Made by a program: the position numbers and the translations under genes. The notes below the pieces were generated by a model. The model saw nothing but the letters and a program-made list of their open reading frames with translations. It searched no databases and was not told where the DNA came from. A stretch of DNA of 64,000 bases. Origin: Argyresthia goedartella. Its lineage: Eukaryota; Arthropoda; Insecta; Lepidoptera; Argyresthiidae. This document shows, piece after piece, positions 53,952 through 64,000 of the stretch; position 1 is the stretch's first letter; the number at the start of each line of letters is the position of its first letter. The DNA lies in contig OX463824.1 in the NCBI GenBank assembly GCA_949825045.1, positions 31,962,001 through 32,026,000 of the forward strand. Reading direction: 5' to 3'.

Positions 53952-54090
53952 CTTTGGCACTATTCACACACATTGATCTAGCCCCAAACTAGGATTCCCT
54001 GTATCTTAGTACTAGACAACGATACACATACTTATATAGATAAATATTATACTTAGATAGATAAACAACCATCACTAAGGTACAATGAAT
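53918..54090 (-). mobile_element. SINE-2 copy, 3' part with long (AAT)n tail
   Basis: (AAT)n of about 30 bp, then cctttggcactattcacaca, core, tataaataatattatac-type linker and ataaacaaccatcactaagg. The tRNA head is missing, so the copy is 5'-truncated. Confidence 0.75.
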
Positions 54091-54299
54091 ATATATCTTC
54101 GTCGAAAAACTAATTAAGATTAAGACTATTATTAAAAGCTTTAAGTTGTAAAAACAGTAAAGTTCCTATATTTAATGTAGTTCCAGAAATTGAGTACTGC
54201 TAAAAAGTCATGTCCATACTTTTGCTTTCGTTGCGCTCCAAGGTATTCCGACCACTGCTGATAGCTGCCAAACCACTGAACCGATGTTAATAAAATATA

Positions 54300-54518
54300 G
54301 CTTAAATAAACATAAACATTTACTGACAGGCATATATATATACATTACTTCTGACCCCACACTAGGAAACCCGTCGCGGGAATCAGAAACCAGTGACGTC
54401 ACACACATATAAACATCCAAGACCCGGGTTTTTTTTTTCTTTCCACCCAGCCGGGGATCGAACCCGGGGCCTCTTGCATGGTAGGCAGAGCCACAACCGC
54501 TGCGCAGCAGAGGTTACC
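54300..54518 (-). mobile_element. SINE-1 copy 5
   Basis: Tail taaataaacataaacattta, core ctgaccccacactaggaaac, then gtgacgtcacacacatataa, and gccggggatcgaacccgggg (complement B box) with ggcagagccacaaccgctgc. It ends where the TIR element at 54519 begins. Confidence 0.8.
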
Positions 54519-55275
54519 GCACATCATGATGTGCCTCGGCATATCATGATATGGCGGCATTTTTTAATCTGCCATGTTAAACCCGCCATATGGTTTCAAG
54601 TTCAACTTTCGACGATCTGCCAGCCTATAACTCGGCAGTAGGGTAACAATAGATTTGGCTCGGTAGGTTGGCTTAGGTTAGAACGTGATGTCACCCAGCA
54701 CATCACGTTCTAATCTTGCGACTGAAAGTCGCAGCGAGCTTGCGACTGAAAGTAAAGAAAAGCCAAACTCGCCTAGAGTAGGTTATTGTGCCTAAATTTC
54801 AGTTTTGTTATAGGTAAGGTTAGAACTTAGAAGAAGCAAAACCGGAGCGTAGCAAAATTTAATAATGTCTCTAAAATATCATACTCGGATATCCAATAGT
54901 AGACCACTGACTTCCGTGTGATGGTCATCCTACTTTTCTTGATTTGGTTTATAACCTAAAAAAATATAATTATCGATAATGATTTTAAAAAGTATATAAA
55001 AATGGTCATCTAGCATACGTGTAACAACAAAAAAATAATTGTAAAATTTAAAAAGATTTATTTATTCGTGAAATTTTAACTATTTTAAGATGTGACGTTT
55101 TATCCTTTGGCCATATCATGATGTGGCGTAGTGTTTACCGGGAATATCGACAAACGTTTGGTTCTCATCGATCTGCCCGATTTTGGTTTGGGCACATCTT
55201 GGTGTGCCCTATAGACAATGGCGCATTTCAAGAAACGCCGCCATATCTTAATATGGCGCCATATCATGATGTGCC
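54519..55275. mobile_element. 757-bp TIR element with arrays of short palindromes
   Basis: Left end gcacatcatgatgtgcctcg, catatcatgatatggcggca; right end, complemented, gggcacatcatgatatggcg, ccatattaagatatggcggc. Perfect palindromes (cacatcatgatgtg, catatcatgatatg, ccatattaatatgg-like) are repeated at both ends and once inside (55114). Inside also lies 'gaacgtgatgt...acatcacgttc' (54680-54713), another inverted pair. No protein. Confidence 0.65.
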
Positions 55276-55282
55276 CAATTCT

Positions 55283-55785
55283 ACAATCCAAATTCAAATT
55301 CCAAATTCCAAATGTCTTTATTACTGTAGATATTTACATATACTTAGCAATCGTCAAGCAATTTTGCCTCTTCTCTACATTGGACCACTGTTGGAGAAGA
55401 AGGGCGTAGAAACGCCCACAGATTGATTTTTAGATCTCTTTTTAAAAATTGCTTATGCTTAACTAATACAAAATATAATATTTAGTCATTATCGTAATTA
55501 ATAAGCAGGAATAAATAATTACAAAATTATTAACAGCAAGGTCTGTGTTGAGCCAGATTAACCCCATACAGTCCCATCATTTAAGTAATCTTGAACATTG
55601 TGATATCCCTTTTTCGACAAATTCGCTTTAACATGGATTTTTAATTGCTCAAATGGCAATTTCAAGATCTCCAGAGGTATCTTGTTGTAGTAGAGAATGC
55701 ATTGACCCTTGAAAGAATAATCAGAATAATCGGCCGCCGACATTGCTATTTTTGTCATATTTGAAAATATCTTCACCCCCGCAAA
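55283..55785 (-). mobile_element. LINE family E, 3' end
   Basis: Left boundary (AAATTC)n: aaattcaaattccaaattcc, complement of the 3' tail. The UTR contains ctttattactgtagatattt and agattgatttttagatctct. The ORF2 C-terminus is at 55558-55776 (minus): GQCILYYNKIPLEILKLPFE, then NVQDYLNDGTVWG and a stop. 5'-truncated near 55785. Confidence 0.75.
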
Positions 55786-55794
55786 TTGACATTA

Positions 55795-56245
55795 CTCGTA
55801 ATGCGTAATGTCAAGGTGTATTTATTGTCACGAACATTATGTATTCAGAAATAAGAGCCATATTGTATCAAAATAGTAGTTTATGTGACTGCTACATAAT
55901 GGAGGGCATTAATACTCGAGAGTTTACAGTTATAAACTAGTTTATCTACACACATATCTTAAGCTCTCTTTGATGTGTTCAGGAACCGCATGTTCGACCG
56001 GCATTGTGGCATTGATCATTGGTCTGCTCTGTTTAGCTTGTACTTTTAGTAGTTTTAGTAGTTTAGTACCAACTTCACAGACAAACTAGGAGCGGCACGC
56101 AGGCGGGCGTCAGCGTTCGAAATTTGAATTTCATAATTTGACAAAATTTGGTACATTATGGTCGTTATGTATCAATAATCAGATAAGAAATGAGGGTTTA
56201 TGATACGTGTGTAGATAATAGTAGTTTATGTGACTGATACATCAA
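55795..56245 (-). mobile_element. NA-1 MITE copy D
   Basis: TIRs at 55938 (tagtttatctacacacatat) and near 56220 (gatacgtgtgtagataata). It contains gttcaggaaccgcatgttcg and one 'ggcgtcagcgttcgaaattt' unit. The central hairpin is weaker here (ggtacattatgg with tcgttatgtatc). Outer sequence to the left has gagggcattaatactcgaga. Confidence 0.75.
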
Positions 56246-56246
56246 T

Positions 56247-56390
56247 CAAGTCAAAGAAGAACTGAAGAACAGATCAGAAAAAGGCGATAAAAACCTGACG
56301 ATCAAATACATCAAGGGAGTCCCAACTATAATTACATCGCTAAAGGTGCAGACAAAAAACTCGACGGTACAAGAAAATCCAACAAAATAG
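56247..56390 (+). pseudogene. LINE ORF1 C-terminal fragment
   Basis: Open frame QVKEELKNRSEKGDKNLTIK, then GVPTIITSLKVQTKNSTVQ, to TAG 56388-56390, 44 bp before the ORF2 start. Position and lysine/asparagine-rich composition fit the end of an ORF1. No zinc knuckle is in the retained part. Confidence 0.5.
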
Positions 56391-56434
56391 ACCCTATACG
56401 GTACTACCTCGTAACCGACTATCAACAAATACAT

Positions 56435-57592
56435 ATGAACCGGACATCACTCTCGTTCTTTTATGCCAATGTAAGAAGTATACTAACACCAGGAAAACTA
56501 GACGAACTAAAATGCATATTAAAGGCATTACCCAATACCGTTAGTGTCATACTCTTAACAGAAACATGGATAAAGACAGAACAGGAAGCTAATTTACTGC
56601 AACTAACTAACTACACGCACTATTTTAACTACAGAACAGACCGGATAGGCGGTGGTGTATCAATATATGTTCATAATAGTCTTAAACATAGTCACACTGA
56701 ACAATCGTATGCTGGTGGAAATAACTACGTCTGGGTACATATAGAAAAATTTTCATTAGACGTCTGTGCTGTTTATAAACCAGGTGAAACTAATGTGACA
56801 GATTTTTTAGAAGCATATGAGCTACAAATATTAAAAAAGAAGCAGGCCATTGTTTTTGGAGACATCAATATTGATCTTTTAGAATCATGCAGAGATGAAA
56901 AACTCTATACTAACATGTTAAAAGAAACTAGTTACCAAATACTAAATAAAATTAAGAAAAAATACTGCACTGGAGAAACAAAAAATACAAAAACTATACT
57001 AGACCATATATGTACTAATATAAAAGGAAATAATTTCGAGTTTTATGTAGTTGACTCAGCGATGTCTGACCATAAGCAACTCATCCTTGAAGTGAAGAAA
57101 TACGAACACAAAATTAAACAAAAACAACAATATGAAGCAGTAGATTACAAGACTCTCTATAGTAATTACGGAAATCAAGACTTGCAACAAAAACAAAGCT
57201 ATGACGATTTAGAAAAACATATAAAGAAAAACATTAGAGATGCAATTAAAATCAAAACAAAAATACTTAATCAACCTAAAGACGAGTGGATAAACCAAGA
57301 AATAATAAAAAGTATAAGCGAAAGAAACGAAATGTGGATAAAAACAAGAAACGATCCAGAAAATGAAAAATTAATGGCTGAGTTTAACAAATACAGAAAT
57401 ACCTTGAAATCTAATATAAGGAAGACTAAAAATAATTACTATCAGAATGAATTTGAAAAAAGCTTACAAAATCCTAGGAAAATGTGGAATTTAATAAATA
57501 ACTTATGTAACAACGAATTAAAATATATTAGTGTACCCCCAAAATTAAAAATCGACAACTTTCTTTGCAACTATTGGTACTGTTTTAGCTAA
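56435..57592 (+). pseudogene. LINE ORF2 endonuclease part
   Basis: 385 codons. Endonuclease motifs: LSFFYANVRSILT, ILLTETWIKTE, GGGVSIYVHNS, AIVFGDINIDLL (GD-N) and DSAMSDHKQLI (SDH), so the catalytic set is intact. A lysine-rich linker follows (KDEWINQEIIKSISERNEMW). A frameshift near 57562 shifts reading out of frame to a false stop at 57590-57592; the other frame reads on (FATIGTVLANRIP) into RT. Confidence 0.85.
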
Positions 57593-59162
57593 CAGAATAC
57601 CCACAAAATACCACAAGTATACTGACACCCTCAACAGTTCAGGTGGATCAGAGATGAAAGAATTTGAGGTATGCACTGCAGATGAAATCAAAGATATCAT
57701 AGACAATTTGGACTCAAATACTAGTAAAGGTGTAGATGGCGTAGGTGCTAAAGGCTTGAAATGCATTAGGGATCATATAGTTACCAGTCTTGCAAACTGT
57801 TTTAATGAATGTCTGAAGTCCGGAACGTTTCCTGACAGTCTGAAAATTGCAAAAGTATCACCTTTATTTAAATCTGGAAACAGAACCGAGCCAAGTAATT
57901 ATCGACCAGTTTCGGTTTTGCCGTGCTTGTCTAAAATTTTCGAAAAGTTACTCCATAGCAGACTATTTTCCTACTTAACATCGATCAACTTTCTTTTTGA
58001 ACGATAATATGGCTTCAGACCAAAATCCAACACTGTTTCAGCGACCGTAGATTTAATCACACACATAAAAATTAATATTGATAAGAAAAACATAGCTCTA
58101 GGAGTATTCATCGATTTAAAGAAACCCTTTGATACAATTAGTCACAATATACTTTTGGATAAACTCAAAAATACAGGATTAAAACAATCGGCACTGCATA
58201 TTTTTAAGTCATACCTAGAAAATCGTCTTCAAAGGGTCAAGATTGGTGATTTTGAAAGTCTTTCACAGCATATTGAATGCGGCGTTCCTCAAGGTTCTAT
58301 ACTCGGTCCACTCTTATTCTCCGTTTATGTTAACAATATCTGCAAAATTAATCTACACGGTCATATTTCCCTATATGCAGACGATACCTGTCTATTTTAC
58401 TTTGGATCGTCTATTCACGACTTAATACAACAAGCACAGCAGGATCTTGATAAGATTTTCGATTGGTTTCAATATAATTTACTAACAATAAATGCTAACA
58501 AAACAAGCTACATGATATTTGCTGCAAAAAATAAACCAATTCCGAACCACGATCCACTTCTCCTTAACGGGGAGTCTATATGTTTATCCAGCCACGAAAA
58601 ATATCTGGGTCTTACCCTGGATCCACTGTTGACTTGGCAGTTACAAATTGAACGTATGATTTCCAAAATATCATCGCTCACTGGTATGTTACGACGAATT
58701 ACTGGATGTCTACATAAAAAAGTTAAGTACAATATCTACAACTCATTAATCCAACTGCAGCTTGAATATCTTATAGAAGTCTGGGGAAGTGCAGCCAGTA
58801 CACATTTAAAGCAATTACAAATAGCACAAAATAAATCGATAAAAGTACTATTTGGAATGGATTTTTTAACGTCAACAGTGAAAGTGTATAAAGAAACTAA
58901 ATTAATGCATATAAAACAACTCTATACATACAAAACATGTATCCTGGTTTATAAAATTTTAAATAACTTAACTCACTCTGAAGTAATCTTCACGAAGAAA
59001 AATATCACGCACAACCTTAGAGGTGGCAATAAGATACAATTAATAGCACCGAGAACAAACTACGGCAAAACTAGTATATTGTTTGACGGAGCGCATATGT
59101 TTAACAAACTACCGCAAAACATCACAAATGCAGAATCACTTCCTGGATTTAAATCACTTTAA
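57563..59162 (+). pseudogene. LINE ORF2 reverse transcriptase and C-terminal part
   Basis: RT blocks: SKGVDGVGAKGLK, PLFKSGNRTEPSNYRPVSVL, then TAA at 58005-58007 just before YGFRPKSN. The frame continues with GVFIDLKKPFDTISHNILLD; the usual alanine of the AFD block is proline here, next to the catalytic D. QGSILGPLLFSVYVNNI and ISLYADDTCLFYF (intact YADD) follow, then C-terminal HEKYLGLTLDPLLTWQLQIE to TAA 59160-59162. Inactive because of the frameshift and stop. Confidence 0.85.
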
Positions 59163-59229
59163 AAAAAGCATATTTTGTCTAGTATAGTCGATTTTGTTTA
59201 AAAGTCATAGTCACGTAAAAAAGAAAGAA

Positions 59230-60790
59230 ATTATTTATTTTATTTTATTTTATTTTATTCGGAAGATATACAGCACAATAAATGAATGTAATGTAACTTA
59301 TATAAATATCTTTAAGCCAATTACACATCTTCACTTCTTAATTACTAACATACGATTTTCTTAGATCGTTAACATAACAGGAGTAGAAAAATATCTAAAG
59401 TTACTTTGTTGCCTCGGTTTACAATAACACTAATATATATTAATTTAATTAAATAAGCCTTATATTAATTTATGTATGCTACTATATTAAAACAAGAAGA
59501 GCTTATAAATGTAGTTGTAATAATACAAAATTAAATCTACAACTATAAGTATTACCACAAAAAACGATTGTACAGCTTAGTCCATGTTGGTAAAGTAGTT
59601 TTGAGTCATTACTTTCCTTATTGTAGATGGTTTTGTGCAAAAAAGATCAATGTCTAGTGTGTTACTATTGCTGACTTCATTAAATGAGTGACTAGCCCTT
59701 ATTATATACGCGTTCTGTCGGCATTGAGTGCTCACCCACGGTATGTACAAAGGCTTGCTACTTCTGCTTACCCTAGAAGGAGCCCAAAGTGACACCTCGG
59801 CTAACAATTGGGGACAGTCATCAGAGCCGTTTGCGATCCCTGCTACGTCATTAATGTCGCGACGTTGATGTAGTGGGAGAAAGTGATATCTTCGACATCT
59901 GTGTTCATAGTCTCGCGATCTTTGATGTGCCTTAAAATCTAGAAATCTTAAAAACTTCTTTTGGATGCCCTCGATACGTGACTTGTATATCTCATATCTG
60001 GGGTTCCAGACTTGCGAAGCGTATTCTAAGTGAGATCTAACGAAGGCGCAATACAATATTTTCAGGGATTTTAGAGATTTGAAGGAGGTTGATGTTCTAA
60101 TGATAAAACCAAGAGCTCTAGATGCCTTTGAAACGCAGCTGTTTACATGTTTTTCAAATGTTAATTTGTTATCGAAAAGTACTCCTAGGTCACAAACCTC
60201 ACTAACTCTAGTAATGGGGCGGCCCTTCAGCTGGTAACCTTGATCGATTAATGTATGCTTTCTAGTAAATGATACGAGATAGCACTTGTCCACATTCAAG
60301 TCTAGTTTATTTGTTACACAGTATGCCTCAAACCTCAGGAGATCAGACTGAAGGTCGAGGACTTCATCAAATCCATAAATAGGCTTAAGTATTTTCATGT
60401 CGTCAGCGTAGAGTAGGATTTTGGAACTTATAAAGCAACTATTTATGTCGTTGATAAAAATAACAAACATAAGGGGCCCTAATAAGGATCCTTGGGGTAC
60501 TCCAGACGGGATAGATGTCCATTTTGATGTGCATCCTTGCAATACAACTGCTTGACTACGATTTTCTATATAAGACTTAAACCACCTATAAAGATCTCCA
60601 TGTATTCCAGCCACAGCAAGTTTCCTCATAAGTAGATTATGGTCGATACGATCGAAGCACTTGCTGTAGTCAGTGTAAACTACGTCAATTTGGGCGCCAC
60701 CCTCCATGCTTTTGGTTATGTAATTTGTAGCATAATATAATAATAGCTCGCATAAGTTTAGTGTGTTATATATATTTACAAACATTATTT
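59230..60790 (-). mobile_element. Minus-strand LINE, 5'-truncated, related to the 14262 element
   Basis: 3' tail (TTTTA)n at 59237-59260 (complement), UTR to 59576, then the ORF2 C-terminal half. Truncated at about 60785-60790 just before the first RT catalytic block. Confidence 0.82.
59577..60785 (-). pseudogene. LINE ORF2 C-terminal half (open frame)
   Basis: Contains YTDYSKCFDRIDHNLLMRKL (first catalytic D; the usual A is C), IPSGVPQGSLLGPLMFVIFI, KILLYADDMKILKPI (YADD) and TNKLDLNVDKCYLVSFTRKH. SEVCDLGVLFDNKLTFEKHV and SHLEYASQVWNPRYEIYK follow. No internal stop over about 390 codons, so the breakage is 5' truncation only. The Met at 60785 is not a real start, and the residues before MEGGAQIDVV are an unrelated flank or a decayed RT stretch. 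Confidence 0.82.
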
Positions 60791-60839
60791 TAATGTATAG
60801 ATTAATGTTTCTCTATAATTGAACTACATTATTGTTCTT

Positions 60840-60880
60840 TTGAGAAATAAAATTCTAAAACCTAAAAAAAAAAAAAACAT
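60840..60880 (+). other. A-rich retrotransposed tail
   Basis: gagaaataaaattctaaaac followed by 14 A: a polyadenylation-like signal and poly(A). Its source element is not recognisable. Confidence 0.35.
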
Positions 60881-60975
60881 AGTTCCTAATTATGTACAGT
60901 CACCTACACTAGTTTATCTACACACATATCAGACCGGCATTGTGGCATTGAAAATTGCTCTTTACTTATTAAGCT

Positions 60976-61811
60976 TGTTCCAAATTCCAAAATCCAAATG
61001 TATTTATTACTGTAGATTTACATATACTTAGCAATCGTCATTTTTTGTCACTTCTCTACATTGGACCACTGTGGGAGAAGAGGGCGTAGAAACTCCCACA
61101 GATTGATTTTTAGATTTCTTTTAAAAATTGCTTATGCTTAACTTATACAAAATATGTCATTATCATAAGCAGGAACAATTAATTACAAAATTATTAACAG
61201 CAAGGTCTGTGTTGAACCAGATTAACCCCATACAGTCCCATCATTTAAGTAATCTTGAACATTGTAATATCCCTTTTTCGACAAAGTCGCTTTAACATGG
61301 TTTTTAAATTGCTCAAATGGCAATTTCAAGATCTCCAGAGGTATCTTGTTGTGGTAGAGAATGCATTGACCCTTGATATAATTGCTAATCTTCGAGTCTA
61401 AACCTGGGCGCAAGTAGTCTGTGATTATTTCTTAGGTTAACATTACAGCTATCGCTAAGTTTGGTAAATTTTGTAAGGTTCTTGCGTACATACATTATAT
61501 TTTCGAAAATAAATTGACTAGCTACAGTTAGTATGTTAATTTCTTTAAAAAGCTCTCTTAAGGGGTCTGTGCGTTTTAAATTATAAATTGCTCGAATAGC
61601 TCTTTTCTGTAAAATAAAAATAGTTTGAATATCAGCTGCTTTCCCCCACAACAAGATACCATAGGACATGACACTATGAAAGTAACTGAAATATACTAGC
61701 CTAGATGTAGCCACATCTGTGTTTTGTCTGATGTTCCTAACAGCGTAAGCCGCAGAACTTAACTTACCAGCCAATTTTTCTATGTGGGGTCCCCACTGAA
61801 ATTTCAGTAAG
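60976..61811 (-). mobile_element. LINE family E inserted in NA-1
   Basis: Tail ttccaaattccaaaatccaa at the left, UTR with tttattactgtagatttaca, and the ORF2 C-terminal region. It begins, in element terms, near 61811 and is 5'-truncated. Best copy of the family in this window (others 21108, 25700, 28556, 55283). Confidence 0.78.
61222..61811 (-). pseudogene. LINE family E ORF2 C-terminal region
   Basis: FQWGPHIEKLAGKLSSAAYA, then FHSVMSYGILLWGKAADIQT (the LEYAS..W-like block) and LQKRAIRAIYNLKRTDPLRE, to NHRLLAPRFRLED. A frameshift near 61400 follows, then NYIKGQCILYHNKIPLEILK and VQDYLNDGTVWG with a stop at 61222-61224. Catalytic parts are absent. Confidence 0.78.
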
Positions 61812-62037
61812 TTCAGTAGTACCAACTTCACAGACTAACTAGGGGCGGCACGCAGGCGGTTGTCGGCGTTTGAAATTTGAATGTCATAATTTGTCGAAAA
61901 TTCATACATTATGGTCATAATGTATCAATATTCAGATAAGAAGTAAGTTTTTACCAAGTAGGTTGTATAACATTATGCTGGTCGTAACGTGCGGTTTTTG
62001 GACACAGTAAAGAGGGTTTATGATACGTGTGTCGATA

Positions 62038-62360
62038 AAAACAAATAAACTTTGTTTGTCACGCCTATTAGCATTTTGCCTTGCTTTATACTTTTGAATT
62101 TTGATTCCGAAATAAAATATGGAATTTACTCTTTGACTCCACGCACCGCTTAACATGTCAAACACTCATCAGAGCACGATAGTATAACAGATCATTGGAG
62201 CGTGACGAAAAGCGACATGCGACCGACAGATCAAATGACACGACAGTCATGAGAATCAGGTCTCGATTGATACGGAGGCAATTCGAATGATATGATACAC
62301 TTCTAACTATAGGTGCAAGGTTACTGTTCCATGAATTGGGATTCATTTAGAGATACTTTT
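62038..62360. other. Unassigned intronic/intergenic stretch
   Basis: About 320 bp with no recognised feature; open frames here carry no domain. Confidence 0.3.
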
Positions 62361-63712
62361 TTAGGGTTCCGTAGAGAAACAAGGAACCCTTGTAGTTTTG
62401 TTAAGTCTGTCTGTCCGTCCGTCCGTCCGTATGTCACAGCAACTATATGCATAAACTATTAGGACTACACAGTTGAAACTTGGTATGTAGATGTATTCTG
62501 TGAACCTCTTTACGATTTTTATTAAAAAAAATAAAATAAAAATAATTAAAGGGGAACTCAAACCAATTTTTTTTCCATCAAACCTATATATGTGGGGTGT
62601 CTATAGATAGGTCTTAAACATGACATTGAGGTTCCAGAAACCATTTTTCCTTAAAATAAATAGTTAAAGAGACAGACCCTTCCAAAGTGGAAAAATGTGT
62701 GACTTCCCCCCCCCCCCCATACTTTTAAAGTAAGAGAGTAAAAAATCTACAATAGTTATTTGTGTCACAAGGGAGCAAAATGATGTATTTACGGCGAGGG
62801 CGGTATATTGAATCCAGAGTGAAGGGAAGGATTCTACGATAGAATCCTGAGCGTAACGAAGGATTCAAGCGTTAACGCCCATGACGAAAATAATTTTGCT
62901 CCTGAGTGACACATACAACTTTTCACACCGACTATGAGGATAATTTAAATTGCTCTAAAAAAAATTACTATACTTTGAATTATACTTTTACCATTTTTAC
63001 AGTAATCGAACAACGTAAACATTTTTTTTATAAATTACGGATTGTGAAGGATTAGGGAAAGGTCACCACAGATAAAATATTTCCGTGTACTTTTTATTGT
63101 GTAAAAATAATCGAATCGAATATTACAATGGTTTCGGATATCAATATTCATTATATCACAATAACAGTCATCGATAGTTTTGATTTCAGTAAAACATATA
63201 ATTAATTGTGCCATTTTTTAAATATTACGAAAAGTTCTTTTTCATATATTCATATAATTTCATTTCTCATATTTTCATATAATTTGTTAAAGCTAAAACT
63301 TGAACCATGTTCGTTTTTAATCGACTTTAAACGTCATCGTTGTCGATTGTAATGTAATTTCATAATTACATTCTATTATTTTAATTTGTGTTCAATTGGC
63401 ACATTGCGTAAATGCTGCATGCCAATGAATAAATTAAAAAAGTAGCTTGAACAGAAAATTAGCATTTTGCTCCCTCTCGTTGTGGAGCAAAACATACTTT
63501 TCCGAATGAAAGGTGTGAAAAAATATATGCTGTGTATATCATTACACAATTTCAAAGAACAAAATAAGGTTTGAACAAAATAAGCAGTTTTTAAGATATA
63601 AAACATTTGTCATTCACAAACACTGTGAAAAACAAAGTCACAACACAAACATCCAGTCACATAATTACTTGCTACAACGGAACCCTTCATGGGCGAGTCC
63701 GACTCGCACTTT
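62361..63712 (+). repeat. Composite 'agggttccgtag' repeat with inserted foldback
   Basis: Starts tagggttccgtagagaaaca with gtctgtccgtccgtccgtcc and ends aacggaacccttcatgggcg, agtccgactcgcactttgcc, the same termini as 11272-11700. Inside, tgtgtcacaagggagcaaaa (62760) pairs with attttgctcctgagtgacac (62893-62912), enclosing ggattctacgatagaatcct. A poly-C run of 14 lies at 62707-62720. No gene. Confidence 0.55.
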
Positions 63713-64000
63713 GCCACTGTTTTTAAACTAAAAATATATAAAAATAAACAAAGGAGACATGTATGCAAAAACAATACCTAGACCCGGCGCGAACGAAATG
63801 AACCTCAAAATAATAAATGTAGCCCATTAATGTACCCACGGAGGGGCACAGGCCTTTACCCGGATACGATTAGATTGAGCCATACTCCACCACGCAGGCT
63901 CAGTGCGGGTTGATGGAGGGGTGTCCGGGCTACTGGCAAACCTAGCTGTCAGATGTTTGCAAGCTGCCCTATTAGGGCCTGCGACCAGCTTTACGACTAC
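63713..64000. repeat. Common lepidopteran repeat scrap at window end
   Basis: 63830-63920 contains cacggaggggcacaggcctt and ccaccacgcaggctcagtgc, gggttgatgg, which I recognise as a frequent lepidopteran dispersed repeat. No exon is seen. Confidence 0.45.

Larger units (their letters stand above)
56247..59225 (+). mobile_element. Plus-strand LINE with ORF1 tail, endonuclease and RT
   Basis: Has the end of ORF1 (56247-56390), then ORF2 from 56435 to 59162 interrupted by one frameshift (about 57562) and one stop (58005-58007), then a short UTR. 5'-truncated at 56246, directly against NA-1 copy D. Codons are strikingly A-rich (long KNN-type stretches). Belongs to the CR1/jockey group by motifs. 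Confidence 0.85.
60883..62037 (-). mobile_element. NA-1 MITE copy E, split by a LINE
   Basis: Left part 60883-60975 (tgtacagtcacctacactag, tagtttatctacacacatat, accggcattgtggcattgaa) and right part 61812-62037 (accaacttcacagactaact, gtttgaaatttgaatgtcat, hairpin atacattatg/cataatgtat near 61898-61925, gtttatgatacgtgtgtcga) are one NA-1 in reverse orientation with a LINE E between them. Confidence 0.75.

Overview
This is a eukaryotic, AT-rich, intron-dominated window. The mix of tRNA-headed SINEs, LINE tails, palindromic MITEs and the 'agggttccgta...gagtccgactcgcac' repeat is what I associate with moths and butterflies (Lepidoptera). That taxon call is inference from repeat style and from the one host gene, not from a marker gene. 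There are no bacterial operons, rRNAs, functional tRNAs or CRISPR arrays.

The only host gene I can support lies on the minus strand and spans almost the whole window. Eight coding exons (52229-52361, 36966-37174, 20311-20421, 17696-17896, 8840-8991, 7310-7451, 3139-3269, 1777-1936) read through without a stop and join in phase at all seven junctions. They total 1,239 nt, about 412 codons. They encode four consecutive immunoglobulin domains of the insect Sidestep (Side) cell-adhesion family, the transmembrane partners of Beat proteins in motor-axon guidance and synaptic partner choice; databases may call it nephrin-like or syg-2-like. Each Ig domain is cut by one intron between its two cysteines. 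The signal-peptide exon upstream and the remaining Ig, FN3, transmembrane and cytoplasmic exons downstream lie outside the window or were not found.

Everything else is intron packed with transposable elements. From left to right: a minus-strand LINE with one stop (1-1320); foldback/MITE elements (2002-2220, 3566-4045, 5165-5880, 6108-6480, 6763-7147, 10071-10324); a plus-strand broken LINE ending in a hairpin and a hexamer tail (14262-17440); a MITE with repeated palindromes (21742-22129); broken minus-strand LINEs (22205-24660, 25979-28470); nested SINE/LINE/MITE arrangements (25887-29150, 33524-33990, 60880-62040); a complete young Ty3/gypsy LTR retrotransposon (40822-47252) with 633-bp LTRs and broken pol; a decayed Tc1/mariner-type transposase (49440-50290); a 228-bp foldback (50471-50698); a palindrome-rich TIR element (54519-55275); and two more LINEs (56247-59225 plus, 59230-60790 minus).

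Two tRNA-derived SINE families recur (SINE-1: 5 copies; SINE-2: about 7 copies), with different heads but a related 3' core. A TIR MITE family ('NA-1') recurs five times and keeps a central hairpin whose arms change together between copies. The elements do not cooperate functionally; the window records successive insertions into the long introns of one adhesion gene. I saw no convincing new multi-gene system. The most interesting items are the co-varying NA-1 hairpin, the SINE abutting a Side 3' splice site, the long intronic foldback beside a Side exon, and the nested insertion junctions.
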